NCBI GenBank assembly: GCA_003427395.1
Contig: BFEA01000284.1
Coordinates: 366,091 to 395,626, forward strand
Reading direction: 5' to 3'
Length of the DNA stretch: 29,536 bases
From: Chara braunii
Lineage: Eukaryota > Streptophyta > Charophyceae > Charales > Characeae
Numbering within the stretch: position 1 is the first letter of the stretch; each line of letters opens with the position of its first letter. The notes below the pieces were generated by a model. That model was not told where the DNA came from. It searched no databases and saw nothing but the letters and a program-made list of their open reading frames with translations. Below, in pieces: positions 9,989 to 19,513 of this stretch. The position numbers and the translations under genes were made by a program.

Positions 9989-10616
9989 TCATCTAAATGC
10001 ATCTTGCAGGTCCAGTTGCATCATCATCTCCGCGAGTGCTTGGGCGTCTGCCTGTGGGGCACCCGTCCCCACGGAGTCCAACCCGATGACTAAGGTTGTA
10101 TTAAAATCCCTGGCCACGACCATGCGGGTGGATAGAAGACAGATGGCAAGCAGGGATTGCCAAAACCACTTCTTGTCTGTTGTGTTGTTTAGCGCATAAA
10201 TGTTAAGGAGGACCCACCGTTGTCCACAATACTGCATCACCACCCTCGCCCATCGCCCTCATGTGTCGAAGAACCAATCTATAGGTTCTCCTGCTAACTT
10301 GGGGGCGAAGAGGATTGCCACTCCACCCTTAGAGCCATGGGCGGGTGGCCATAACTGCCACCCTTTCCACCACACCATTGGCCGTGGGGGCCGATGTCAC
10401 TTCCCTGATTTTTGTTTCCTATACGAATAGCACATCCACTCCGCCCTGCTGCACCAGATAATCCATTTCCTTCTTCTTTTCCCTCAGCGTGGGGCCCGAT
10501 ATGCCCCTAACATTCCATTTAGCAATGGTCAAGCCCGTCGACATTTTGTGTATTCGGTCCCCAGCAGTTCCCGGATGCCCCAGGATTCCCCCCAGTCCCA
10601 AAACCATGAGCACCAC
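9989..10616 (-). pseudogene. LINE APE-type endonuclease domain (broken)
   Basis: The N-terminal part (10616-10419) contains LTIAKWNVRGISG, the first conserved block of LINE endonucleases (the WN motif includes a metal-site residue). It ends at VDVLFV followed by TAG and ETK, exactly where the family has the catalytic QETK; CAG to TAG would explain it. The later part (10243-9989) contains VLLNIYALNN, matching 'NVYAPN', and ARDFNTTL, matching 'GGDFN'. This domain normally nicks target DNA. The stop and at least one frameshift make it non-functional. Confidence 0.85.
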
Positions 10617-10960
10617 CGCACATAGTCATATGATGGATACCTTGGTCGGCGTTGTTCGGGATGACCTGCCCATCCTCTTATTCCACAAACGTTTTCACTC
10701 AGTTCGAGTTTGGCTGGTGGGCACGATTGCTCCCTCCCGAGGGAGCAGGGCGCAGCTGCACCCGTTCTGCAGACAATGGAAAGTGGAGCCTACTTTCTGG
10801 ATAAGGAAGAATTTCCTTATCGGGGTCTTGTCCCACGTGCACCTGTGTAGTTCAGTTTTCTATTGTGGGACCACAGCGAACCGTAGATCATCTCAGAAAT
10901 GGACGGTTGGATTACACATCCCACCTTTTTGGAAAGGGAGCCAATGGCCTACTATGACGC
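10617..10960 (-). other. LINE 5' side with two perfect tetraloop palindromes
   Basis: Between the endonuclease start and the LTR-like repeat there is no intact frame; this may be the end of LINE ORF1 or its junction with ORF2. Two perfect inverted repeats with 4-nt loops occur 53 bases apart: GCTCCCT cccg AGGGAGC at 10729-10746 and GATAAGGAA gaat TTCCTTATC at 10800-10821. Confidence 0.5.
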
Positions 10961-11674
10961 CCAACCTCACGCCTGGCGCGACTTCCTTAGCGGAGTGGGA
11001 TGTGGGGCTGGAAGTGCGAAAAGGTGTGTGCCAAGGATTTTTGGGAAAGTGGGGGTGGAGTCCCAGGTCGGAACAGAGATCTCCTATGACAGGGTTTCAG
11101 GGGCATAGGTGCAATAAGGCAAAGAGGCGGGCTGCTCTCAGTCTGATGGCGATTGTTGTCGTGCAACGTAAGGCAGGTGGTATGCGCGGTGCATCCTGGG
11201 CCATCTGACTCGCCCGTTTTAGCAGTTGTGGTTCGGAAAGGGGTTTGTTCGTGCAGACCGCGATTCCGATGAGTCGGGCCTTCAGGTGCAGACGCGTGTC
11301 ACTTGTCGTCGCATGTTGCGGGTAGGCTCCGTAATTCCTGAGGTTTGGTGGTTGCCGCGTCGTCTGTAATTTATGCAAGGCGTGCGGAGCCAATACGGGG
11401 CTATGGAGTTCCACGGGACCACCGTGAGCTGGTGGTAGGGGAGGAGGATGTGGAAGGGAGGGAAATTGGTGGCGACAACGACAAAGCTGGGAGATATGAA
11501 ATACTGTGTGTTATAAGTGGTCGGGTAATCGGGACACCTCGGATCGCTAGTTATGGCACAGTGAAACTCCCTGGGGCACAATCGGTTCTCGATTAGGCAC
11601 GAAAATTCTGGGCGTTTTTGCCTAAGATCTTCCTTCACCCAAGGCTCGAAGTATTCTGAGTCCCAGGAGCTCGA
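10961..11674 (-). repeat. Probable LTR copy 1, cut by the assembly gap
   Basis: This is 714 bp at about 96% identity, without net indels, to 28823-29536, which lies immediately upstream of the gypsy PBS in the same orientation. That makes it a likely solo or truncated LTR of the same family. Differences between the copies are mostly transitions. It runs directly into the N gap. A minus-strand frame of over 120 codons is open in this copy and about 110 codons in the other, but no motif supports it as a gene. Confidence 0.65.
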
Positions 11675-12329
11675 NNNNNNNNNNNNNNNNNNNNNNNNNN
11701 NNNNNNNNNNNNNNNNNNNNNNNNNNNNNNNNNNNNNNNNNNNNNNNNNNNNNNNNNNNNNNNNNNNNNNNNNNNNNNNNNNNNNNNNNNNNNNNNNNNN
11801 NNNNNNNNNNNNNNNNNNNNNNNNNNNNNNNNNNNNNNNNNNNNNNNNNNNNNNNNNNNNNNNNNNNNNNNNNNNNNNNNNNNNNNNNNNNNNNNNNNNN
11901 NNNNNNNNNNNNNNNNNNNNNNNNNNNNNNNNNNNNNNNNNNNNNNNNNNNNNNNNNNNNNNNNNNNNNNNNNNNNNNNNNNNNNNNNNNNNNNNNNNNN
12001 NNNNNNNNNNNNNNNNNNNNNNNNNNNNNNNNNNNNNNNNNNNNNNNNNNNNNNNNNNNNNNNNNNNNNNNNNNNNNNNNNNNNNNNNNNNNNNNNNNNN
12101 NNNNNNNNNNNNNNNNNNNNNNNNNNNNNNNNNNNNNNNNNNNNNNNNNNNNNNNNNNNNNNNNNNNNNNNNNNNNNNNNNNNNNNNNNNNNNNNNNNNN
12201 NNNNNNNNNNNNNNNNNNNNNNNNNNNNNNNNNNNNNNNNNNNNNNNNNNNNNNNNNNNNNNNNNNNNNNNNNNNNNNNNNNNNNNNNNNNNNNNNNNNN
12301 NNNNNNNNNNNNNNNNNNNNNNNNNNNNN
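11675..12329. other. Assembly gap (655 N)
   Basis: Run of N. It begins right after 'cccaggagctcga', the same bases that end this window at 29536. The unassembled sequence is probably the rest of the high-copy LTR. Confidence 0.99.
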
Positions 12330-12870
12330 CATTCGACAAGACACGCAGTAGAAGAGATCAAGATCAATCGTAAAAACAGGTGCGAGTGAGACAAAGATTC
12401 CGAAAGCAAAAATCGGCGAATCGCCGGAAGCCGAGATCAAAACTTATGTACAAAGATGAGAAAAGAACGACAAAGAAAGTGCAAACCCGCGTCCATCAAC
12501 CTTGACTCTCTCTTTCTCTCTCTCGCTCCCCGATGTGGACAGTCCGTCATCACGCACCAACCCACGAAGTCGTCACCCCGCTTAGTCCTCCTGCACCCGT
12601 CAGGTTCGCCCGGGCGCTACAGTCCGTCGTAGCCCCACGCGTCAACCCCTCGCATTTGGCACCAGCTCGTCGGGTCGCCCGACTCCCACTTCAACTTACC
12701 TCTTACTTCGCTCGTGAGCCGACCTCACTGATCTCGCTCTTCGAGCTTCCAGCAACTGGTTAAGAGAGCTATTTAATCGCGCAGCTGAAATTTATAGCGT
12801 GCATGCATGCGCGAAGAACACGGAATTACAAAGACTTAGAAAGGAGGTAAGGGGAGGGAACGCCTACGTT
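12330..12870. other. Gene-free stretch after the gap
   Basis: A-rich and G-rich sequence to 12480, then a short (TC)n run near 12506-12530 and a C-rich tract. A 76-codon frame at 12533-12763 has no recognisable motif. I see no homology to the LTR copies or to copies A and B. Confidence 0.4.
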
Positions 12871-14619
12871 CTGCATGACCAGATCGCGGCGTGGGGGACG
12901 TAGCCACTCTCCACGCTGTCGGAGCGAATACCCTTACACGGGTATCCGCCCTGGTTTTTGCAAGTGACAGAAAATAAGCCGGGTTGGAATGTTGAGAAGA
13001 CCGCGCGAGTCGCGGCGGTGTGTTGACTAAAAGGTCTAGAAGTAGAGAGTGCGTGGGCGCGCAGGCTTAAGGGGCGCGTGATTCCCTTTCGTAGTATTGA
13101 TTATGAAGCCGGCGTGGACGCCGGTCGCTTGTTCTGTTATTTATTTATTATTGATTAAACTAGGGTTTAAGGATATTTGTTTTTGGTTGGTATGTTTGAC
13201 TAAGGCATACGTGCGTGCGAAGGACGACCTCGACGGCGATGTCGGTAGCGACAGTGTGGATTCGTGCGTCCAAAATGGAGTGTGCAAGGGAGTAGAACGC
13301 GAGCCAGGCCTCCTCGCGATAGGCGCGGCAGCTTGACGGGCGTAGAGAGTCAACGGCAAAGCGGCGCCCTCCGAGGCTTAAGGACGTACGCCGCCGAAGG
13401 TAGGCGGCGTAACGACCCCGGTTTCATTACCATGTGGTAGCCCGCCCCTCTTTTATTATTTATTATTCCTTGTTTCATTTCGGTTTCAAGACCTGCGGTG
13501 AAACCGACGGGCCGGGTTCAGTTGGTATATTGTCGAACTGCCGGACCCGAGTTCGGGGTGCCGACAGATTTTTCTTATCCCGCCACCTTGAAAATTACGG
13601 ACTGAGGAGTCTAACGTGCATGCAAGTTGGTGGGTGGCCAGCCACGAGACGAAAGGAACTTGAGTGGCGGGAACTCCCTGCAGTTGCATCATCTGCCGCC
13701 CACGGTTTGCTGTGAGAGGTCTGAGTGTGACCATGCCCCGTTGAGGCCTAAAAAGACGGGGTACCGATGGGAGGCTACCGCAGCCTTGGCAGTGCGGCGA
13801 GCTGTCCCGATAGCAGGTGGCCTGGAACCCCGCCCACTTCGGTCTTCAAAGTTCTCATTTGAATATTTGCTACTACCACGGAAGCTCTGCGTCGGGTCGT
13901 TTCGCCTAGGCCACGCATGGGCATTTGACAGTCTCTACCCAGTACCACTCGAGAGGGGACGGGGTCCCGCTGGACATCCGTTAAAGAAGGGACGATACAG
14001 GGGAGGTTATGAGAAGCCGGTGTACGGGACTGCTAGTTTGAAGTAGGTCGGGCCTGTCTGAACCAGGGCGGTGACCTACCAGAGCGTTTCGGGGTATTCG
14101 GTGGCCGTCTAAGTGACGAGGGACCGGGGGGGGGGGGTAGCACAGAAAGAGAAAGTTGGGGCGGCGAATGCATCCGGAAGCAATCCGCGACCGGGTTGCT
14201 TCGCAAGTTGCCCCTAGGAGGAGGATAACGGCTTAGAGAGGGGAGGCGAGGCCGGCGAACGGGGGAAGCGGGCGCTGAGACCGTGGAGGGGGAGTAACCG
14301 ACAGCGGGGCAGGAAAATGGGCAAGCCGACGGCTCCAAAGTATAAACCAAGGAGCGGCGCCCAGCCATTCATCGATTCCTGCGGGAGCCATGCGGAAGCA
14401 CTGGCTCGGCGCCCTGGGTAAGGAGGTCTGCAGTACGCCCGAAGGCCGAAGCGGGCAGGGAGGCGGGCAGCGGAGCGGAGTAACAGACAGCGGGCCGTCC
14501 GGGCGGTGTGGCGCGGTGCAGTAGTGAAGGCGGAGAGCCGGATCAGCAGGAAGCAGAGGGTGGGAGCTGAGTGAACCAGGACGGGAACCGCGTCCAGGTG
14601 CATGCGAGGCGGGAAGGGG
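12871..14619. other. GC-rich hairpin-rich region, possible 5' part of copy B
   Basis: No protein family is recognisable in any frame. Perfect or near-perfect stems include GCGTGG/CCACGC (near 12893-12920), TACCC/GGGTA (near 12930-12945), TACGCCGCC gaaggta GGCGGCGTA (13387-13411) and a bulged CGG..CAGTT/AACTG..CCG stem (near 13512-13555). The compositional style resembles 18980-19200 in copy B, so this may be upstream structured RNA of the same element, but no direct homology to copy A can be seen because copy A is cut at the window edge. Confidence 0.35.
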
Positions 14620-15060
14620 TGCTGCGATGAGCTATGGCGGGGTTAGAACTCTGTGGCTCGCCCGTTTCTCAGTGAAATCGGGCGGAATAAAGTATTAGAC
14701 AGGGTTTTTTTGACCCCGCGAACCCGAATGCGTCGATAGGAAAGGACGAAAATTAGTAGAGCAGAAGTTAGTAAAGAAAATTAGTGCGATGAGCTACGGT
14801 AGAAAAAGGGGGGTGTCGGGAATGAAGAACGAGGAGTTCACTCGATTCTGCACGGAATCAAGCGAACTAAGCGACGGACTAGAGGGATTGGGCTATTGCG
14901 ATTTCGGTGGCAGGGTTAGTTTTTGTTTTAGATTAGTAGGGTAGAGGTTAATAAAAGAAGATGAGCGCGGGATATGGAGAACGGGTAAAAGGAGAGGAGC
15001 GGGAAATCGATTCCTCGCTCGTTTCTCAGTAAGGTCGAGCAAGACAAGGAATTGAACGGA
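14620..15060 (+). repeat. Array IV: three tandem units of about 165-170 bp with hairpins
   Basis: A 'gatgagctaygg' or similar motif recurs at about 14626, 14789 and 14960, preceded by 'attagtagrg.agaagttartaaa'. Units 1 and 3 contain hairpins with equal 14-nt loops, tttctcagtgaaat and tttctcagtaaggt, on stems CGCCCG/CGGGCG (14659-14684) and GCTCG/CGAGC (15017-15040). One base pair has changed on both sides (C-G to T-A). Unit 2 has a different two-step stem AGTTC..GATTC/GAATC..GAACT (14835-14868). The design parallels arrays I-III. Confidence 0.6.
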
Positions 15061-16190
15061 GGTTTTGCAGCGCTGAGGATCCGTCTATGGGGTCAGGTTC
15101 GAAGATTAGATAGCAGCCTTGCTTTCTATCGAATAAGCAGCAGGGAACGAACTGCGGGGAGGGACATACTTACCTGGCCAAGGCGTCCTTCTGTATTCAT
15201 AGCGGAGGTCTCAATACGATTTCGTTTGTCCTATTGAGGAGGATAGCTTCGTTTTACGTTTTCATATGCATGGTAAACGCACGCACCTGACTGTGATTCC
15301 AGCCAGGTGAGTGAAAGTAAGAAGGGGGGGACTTACCTGATAGATTCTACGTGCTCGTGCTGAGGAATGCACCCGACTGCAATCAAGCGGCGGGCCCATT
15401 CGATTTTTGCTTATCCTGAAGGTAAGAGTAGCCTCTCTTGACCTCCCCGGCGCGCGAGTGGAGACATTTGTATCTGACGACTCCTTAGTCTATGCTCGTA
15501 TCGGGGCTTCTGCTATCTGGCTGTCACAGTGTATCCTCCTACGTTTTTTGCGAAAGAGTCGGTCTCATTTCGCATATTGGCCAGCTGATGCGTACGCGAG
15601 ACTGTTAAGCTGGAGATGTGAGTTCAGATCTAGCAGCGGCCGCAAGTCGGCTTATCCGAATGAAGACAACTTGGGAGAGAGAGGGGTGGGGGTGATACTG
15701 TGAGGCACGTACCTGGTCTTGGTGTTGGTCTATAAGGTCGGCGTCTTCATGCTCTGGGGTTGTCACTTCTGATATCAGCGGGAAGCATGAGCGACTCGTA
15801 GGCTGCTAAATGTAGTGCCTTGCTATTAGGAGCCTTCGTTAGCTGTTTGTGGGGCGATTGCGGACTGAGCATTCGGAGAGTGGCAGCGCGCACGAGCGAG
15901 CTTGAGGGGAGGGCGGTATCCTTTGAACAAAAGTTAGTTGCTGCAGCTTGGAAGAGTGGTTGTGGAGGGGGTTGTTGCTGCGAGTGGGGGAATCGTCAGG
16001 GAGTCTACAGTGGGTGGTTGACTTCAGGTTGGCTTCAGACTGGCTAGCGGTTGCGCGTCCTGGCCACCATTGCGGGGCCCTCAGGCGAGACAAGATAAAA
16101 AGGCCCTCTCCTGCGAGTCTGAGTGCAACCCTCCTGAATCTGAAAGACTCAAAAATTTTTCTTCTGCCCTTCTTATTCTAAGTCTAGTCC
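15061..16190. other. Gene-free stretch with scattered hairpins and splice-donor-like motifs
   Basis: No gene recognised. Stems include CACCTG/CAGGTG (near 15285-15310) and TCATGCT/AGCATGA (near 15748-15791). 'acttacctg' at about 15168 and 15330 is the exact complement of a 5' splice-site consensus, but no minus-strand exon can be seen. Open frames at 15407-15703 and 15820-16047 lack motifs and have unlikely composition. Confidence 0.35.
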
Positions 16191-16350
16191 TGATCTGAGA
16201 GGAAGGCGGCAGGCGGGACTGAAACCCGTAGGACCGCGGCAAGGCCTACGTGGGAGGTTACCCCACCGATTGTGGGAGCTCTGTCGAGACTCAAGCAGAG
16301 TCCTAGAGGCAGGGAACTGAGTGGTAATTCAGACTCCCTTTATAAACCCA
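16191..16350 (+). other. Cluster of short hairpins upstream of array I-B
   Basis: Consecutive stems: CGTAGG/CCTACG, CCCAC cgatt GTGGG, GCTCTG/CAGAGT and CTGA/TCAG within 160 bp. It sits just before the segment alignable with the leader of copy A, and so could belong to copy B. Confidence 0.45.
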
Positions 16351-16593
16351 ACTATAACCCCTAGCTGTACATTTTTCTATGGTTTGACTGAGTGTATTGC
16401 GTGAATCCTGTACTCTGATTTTGGGTTGACTTTCAGGACATAAGTCAAACTAAAGTAAAGGAACGTGTGTGTGCAACCTCGGTTTCAGCTTTGTTGATTG
16501 TCTGAAAGCAAATTGTAAACAAAAGAGGTTGCATATGGGGGAAGGTTGGGAGGAAGGCGGTATTGCTCGCAGTTTTGACTAGGTCGTTAAGGT

Positions 16594-17525
16594 TGGGAGG
16601 TCCCCATAAGTTTGGGGAGACCCAGCGCTTTGTTTATTTTGGTTTTGATTGGAGCATCAGACTCTTTTATAAGTTTAGGGGGTCTGATTGCTTTGGAGGC
16701 TGGGATGTCCCCATAAGTTTTGGGAGACCCGGTGTTTTGAACTGCATGGAGGGTCAGGACGCTTTATAAGCTTAGGTGACCTGACTGCTCTGACTTGCGG
16801 GGGTTGGTTGTGTTTGATTTTCAGGAGCTCAGGGCGCTCTATAAGTTTAGGTACCCTGAGTTGCTTTGTTTATTGGGTTTTCCTAAGTTTCCTTATTTCT
16901 GAACGAGGAGGCCTGAACCGCTCTATAAGTTTAGGTGGTTCAACCCTTTTCCTGTTTCATTTTGAGGAAGTAATTCTGGCAGGAGGCAGGCTGCTCTATA
17001 AGTTTAGGTGGTCTGGCCCGCTGCCTCGCACAGACTGGATCAGAGAGGAACGAACCTGGCAGAGTATCAGACCGCTCTATAAGTTTAGGTAGTCTGACCC
17101 AATGCCTCGCACATGTTGGAACCCAATGGTTATGATTTGGTTATATTGTATTACTATATTAAGAATAGGCTAGTCAGGCCGCTCTATAAGTTTAGGTAGC
17201 CTGGCTATAGCGTATCACAATTGAAGAGAGTATAAGTAAGAGATATAACTGAAGGTAAACCTGGGCAGGCTGAGCAATGTTCTAAGTTGAGCGGCTTAGC
17301 CCTGTGTCCACTTTGAAGATTAAGTTCAGGGAGATATATACAACTTGGCTATTTAAACAGTTCAGGGCGACTAAAGTGGTCTAGTCATATGCCCAAAGAA
17401 GAGAGAAGTAGTTGTGCCCTCTGTTTTGTGTATATTTGGCTAAGTCAGAACGCTCTATAAGTTTAGGTGTTCCGACTTTAGGCCTGGCTAAGTTGGGCGC
17501 GCTCTGTAAGTTCAGGTGGCCTGAC
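16594..17525 (+). repeat. Hairpin array I-B: twelve stem-loops, core loop gctctataagtttaggt
   Basis: Units occur at about 16594-16624, 16656-16688, 16702-16730, 16753-16785, 16828-16860, 16914-16942, 16987-17015, 17067-17097, 17171-17207, 17268-17301, 17442-17478 and 17492-17525. Stems vary but pair: ATCAGAC/GTCTGAT, GTCAGG/CCTGAC, CTCAGGG/CCCTGAG, TGAACC/GGTTCA, CAGGCT/GGTCTG, TCAGAC/GTCTGA, TAGTCAGGC/GCCTGGCTA, GGCTGAGC/GCTTAGCC, GTTGGGC/GCCTGAC. Four units have 19-nt loops, most others 17-21. The core is nearly constant and unrelated to the loop of array I-A. The first and third units have a variant, ccccataagttt. One A-C mismatch occurs, in the eleventh unit. Confidence 0.85.
17363..17394 (+). 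repeat. Collapsed hairpin unit (loop missing) in copy B
   Basis: The flanks 'cagggcgact' and 'ctagtcat.tgccc' match unit 7 of array I-A (811-861), but the 19-nt loop and inner stem are gone, leaving GACTA/TAGTC around a short loop. This is either a precise loss in B or a gain of the loop in A. Confidence 0.65.
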
Positions 17526-17834
17526 CTATGCCTTATGTAAGCTGGGTATAAAGGGCTAAAGCGTTAAAAGATCATGAACTATTGTTTGTTCAGGTATATC
17601 TTGGGATGGCGAGAGTACTTACCTTTGTGGTTTGGCCTGCATGTGACTGAGTGAGGCTACTACTTGGTTTGAGCTTCAGTTTGATAGGTAGTCGCTTTAG
17701 TCGCTCGCCACGTGCTAGAGTCATAGGAGTTAGTTTCAATTCCTGCATTTTCTTAGCTCAGTTTTTTTTACTTAGATCAATTCTCGCATTTTCTGAGGTC
17801 ATTTGTTATACGTGGCTTTGTATAAATTTTGGTA
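17526..17834 (+). other. Linker between arrays I-B and II-B, homologous to 948-1258
   Basis: Shared blocks with copy A include 'ccttatgtaag.tgggtata', 'gatggcgagagtacttac', 'tttagt.gctcgccacgtgc' and 'caattcctgcattttct'. No coding frame is conserved between the copies. Open frames of 82 and 100 codons overlap these blocks but diverge at their ends. Confidence 0.5.
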
Positions 17835-18140
17835 AGCTACTTTCTCAACGGGAAGCGCTGCCGAGATTTCTGCAAATCCAAGGAGTTAGCCAAATTTTGG
17901 CTTTTCAAAGTTCAACTCATCTAAAATTCATACATGGCTTAGTAAAAATTTGAAAAGTCTCCTTTTCTAAAGGGAGTGCTGCCCAATTTTTTGTTAATTT
18001 AGGGAGTTAGATAGAATTGGACTTTGGAAAGTTAAAAACTATTTCTGTTTCCATATTCAGGTTGATATAATTTCTGAAAAGATATTTTTCCTACGGGAAG
18101 CGCTGCCGAAATTTTCTTGATTTACAGGAGTTGAATTATA
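17835..18140 (+). repeat. Array II-B: three units
   Basis: Units near 17835, 17956 and 18085 contain hairpins CTTTCT/GGGAAG, CTCCTTTT/AAAGGGAG (8 bp with one G-T) and TTTTTC/GGGAAG, followed by 'gctgccgaaatt' or 'gctgcccaat'. Spacing is again about 120-130 bp. Four internal units present in copy A are missing. Confidence 0.75.
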
Positions 18141-18148
18141 TTTTGATA

Positions 18149-18230
18149 GGTGGCGATTATGATAATCCATCCTGTGTAGGGGAGATTATGCCAGGGTCTA
18201 CCTTTGCTTTGGGCACTGCGTAAGGGTAGA
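18149..18230 (+). other. Conserved hairpin pair after array II (copy B)
   Basis: GGTGG (18149-18153) pairs with CCATC (18167-18171). TCTACCTTT (18197-18205) pairs with AAGGGTAGA (18222-18230) around gctttgggcactgc. Compensating and wobble changes relative to 2045-2124 keep both helices. Confidence 0.65.
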
Positions 18231-18378
18231 TTCAGGCTTAGTCAATTACGGAGGTTTGAGTGAGATCGTGATATGGGGATCATTCTCCATGAACTTGTAG
18301 ACTTAGCTTGAGTTTGGTCTGTCTTGTGTTACAGGTCTTCTTGACCGTCTGATTCAGGATTTGGACTAGTTTCAGCTT

Positions 18379-18435
18379 GATCCTATGAGGATCATCTTCT
18401 GTTATCACTGATAACAGGTCGGTTGCCGATTCGTC
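18379..18435 (+). other. Conserved stem-loop block 'gataacaggtcggtt' (copy B)
   Basis: GATCC/GGATC (18379-18393), TGTTATC act GATAACA (18400-18416) and TCGG/CCGA just after. Same order as 5611-5685 in copy A. Confidence 0.65.
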
Positions 18436-18983
18436 AGTTTATGATTCAACTCCAATCCACTCCTGCCACTCAACCTAAAGGCTTTAGCCCTGTGATTGAA
18501 CTGTTTTGTTGTGTTTTTACCTGGACTTTATTAAATGGTCATCCAACAAAAGTACTGAGTATTTATTTAAGAGTTGCACGAGTGAGGCTTATATGGCTAA
18601 AGCGAGGGGTATGAGTGCAAGGAATGGTTGAAGTTGACCCCGTGTAGTGCGTGGACTTTTGGATGAATGTTTGATGTGATTGCAGGTGCATTTGTGGTTC
18701 GGACCCTGGATGTGATTGTCTGCGATTACATACATATATGGTTGAGAGGAGCCCCACTGTGACTGTGAGAAGTGATCGTCCTATAAAATTAACCCTTATA
18801 TGTTTACAAGTGCCCTGAATGTTTGAGAGGCCACTGTGATTGTGCATAAGGGTTAACCTGATTGTGTCCTGAGGGAAAAGGGGGATTCCCTTCTTACCTT
18901 TGCTTTTTAGAAGATTTATATAGTCGGACGTTGGTCCTGGGCCGGGATTCAAGGTCCTTGTCCAGGACATCCCGAGCCCTAGA
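18436..18983 (+). other. Copy B linker with an 11-bp long-range stem
   Basis: TTAACCCTTAT (18789-18799) pairs perfectly with ATAAGGGTTAA (18846-18856), closing a domain of 46 nt. 'ccactgtga.tgtg' occurs as a direct repeat before and inside it (near 18755 and 18831). A 135-codon minus frame (18970-18563) overlaps these palindromic parts and has no motif; I do not call it a gene. Confidence 0.5.
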
Positions 18984-19184
18984 CTCTGCAGGGAAGGAAT
19001 TTGCCCCCGTGCAGAGCCTATTTGCCTTGCCTACCGAGACGCTCAGACCAAAGGTCGGAGGTCTCGCGGCGGCTGCACGACTATTCCTTCAGTCGTGCAA
19101 TGTCGTGAAGGGTTAGACCCTCACGACACTTCGAGTCTGACACTTGAGTGTCATGAGCGGTACTCGGATCTACGAGGGACCGCT
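18984..19184 (+). other. Run of consecutive perfect hairpins in copy B
   Basis: Six stems follow one another in 200 bp: CTCTGCA/TGCAGAG (18984-19016), CGAGAC/GTCTCG with inner GACC aaa GGTC (19035-19066), TGCACGACT/AGTCGTGCA (19074-19099), TGTCGTGA-GGGT/ACCC-TCACGACA with a single bulged A and triloop tag (19101-19128), TGACACT tg AGTGTCA (19138-19153), and AGCGGT/ACCGCT with inner CTCG/CGAG (19156-19184). This density far exceeds chance and suggests a compact folded RNA domain. Confidence 0.75.
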
Positions 19185-19513
19185 TGATTATGGGCATGAC
19201 ATAGTACGCCATCATTGCGACTGCTTGCGTACGCTTGCATTGCGAGTCGACATGAGTTAGCCCTGCGTCCGCGAGATTTTATATCAAGTCTCGTGCGCGA
19301 CGTCTGTCCGATTTCCGCATCAGAAAGTTATGGGACAGCTACTGAAGGGACTAGGAGTGTTGTCGCGTTGTTCGAAGTGTGTGTGTGTGTGCGTTTTATT
19401 TTTGTGTTCGTAAAGTGGTATGCGCGTGGTGTGTGGGATGCGTCCTAGTCGACCGATGTCGAGCCGCGCTTGGGGCTTAAGCCCCCCAAGATGTCGGTTC
19501 GTGTGCAAGCCCG

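Larger units (their letters stand above)
6545..10950 (-). mobile_element. Decayed LINE (non-LTR) retrotransposon
   Basis: Minus-strand remnants occur in the standard order of a LINE ORF2: APE-type endonuclease (10616-9989), linker (9481-9072), reverse transcriptase (about 8719-7900) and C-terminal region (7820-7479), with a 3' tail to about 6545. Several frameshifts and stops break the frame, so it is not expected to be active. Its 3' end abuts the closing domain of copy A near 6540, which suggests insertion into, or just beside, that element. No poly(A) tail or target-site duplication is clear. The 5' limit is uncertain; the sequence meets an LTR-like repeat at 10961. Confidence 0.85.

Noticed and set aside
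10489-11208. 239-codon + strand open frame
   Set aside because: It lies antisense to the LINE endonuclease region and the LTR-like repeat, has no motif, and its second half is repeat sequence.
11282-11660. Minus-strand frame of over 120 codons in the LTR-like repeat
   Set aside because: Open in both copies, but of low-complexity style without motifs, and located in what is best explained as an LTR.
13920-14060. Group II intron domain V-like text ('agaagccggtgtacggga')
   Set aside because: The catalytic triad helix and GAAA tetraloop hairpin cannot be formed convincingly and no other intron domains are visible.
15168-15340. Minus-strand exons implied by 'acttacctg' (complement of caggtaagt)
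   Set aside because: No acceptor sites, coding exons or protein similarity accompany these donor-like motifs.
18563-18970. 135-codon minus-strand open frame as a gene
   Set aside because: It overlaps palindromic stems of copy B, is not conserved in copy A and has no domain signature.
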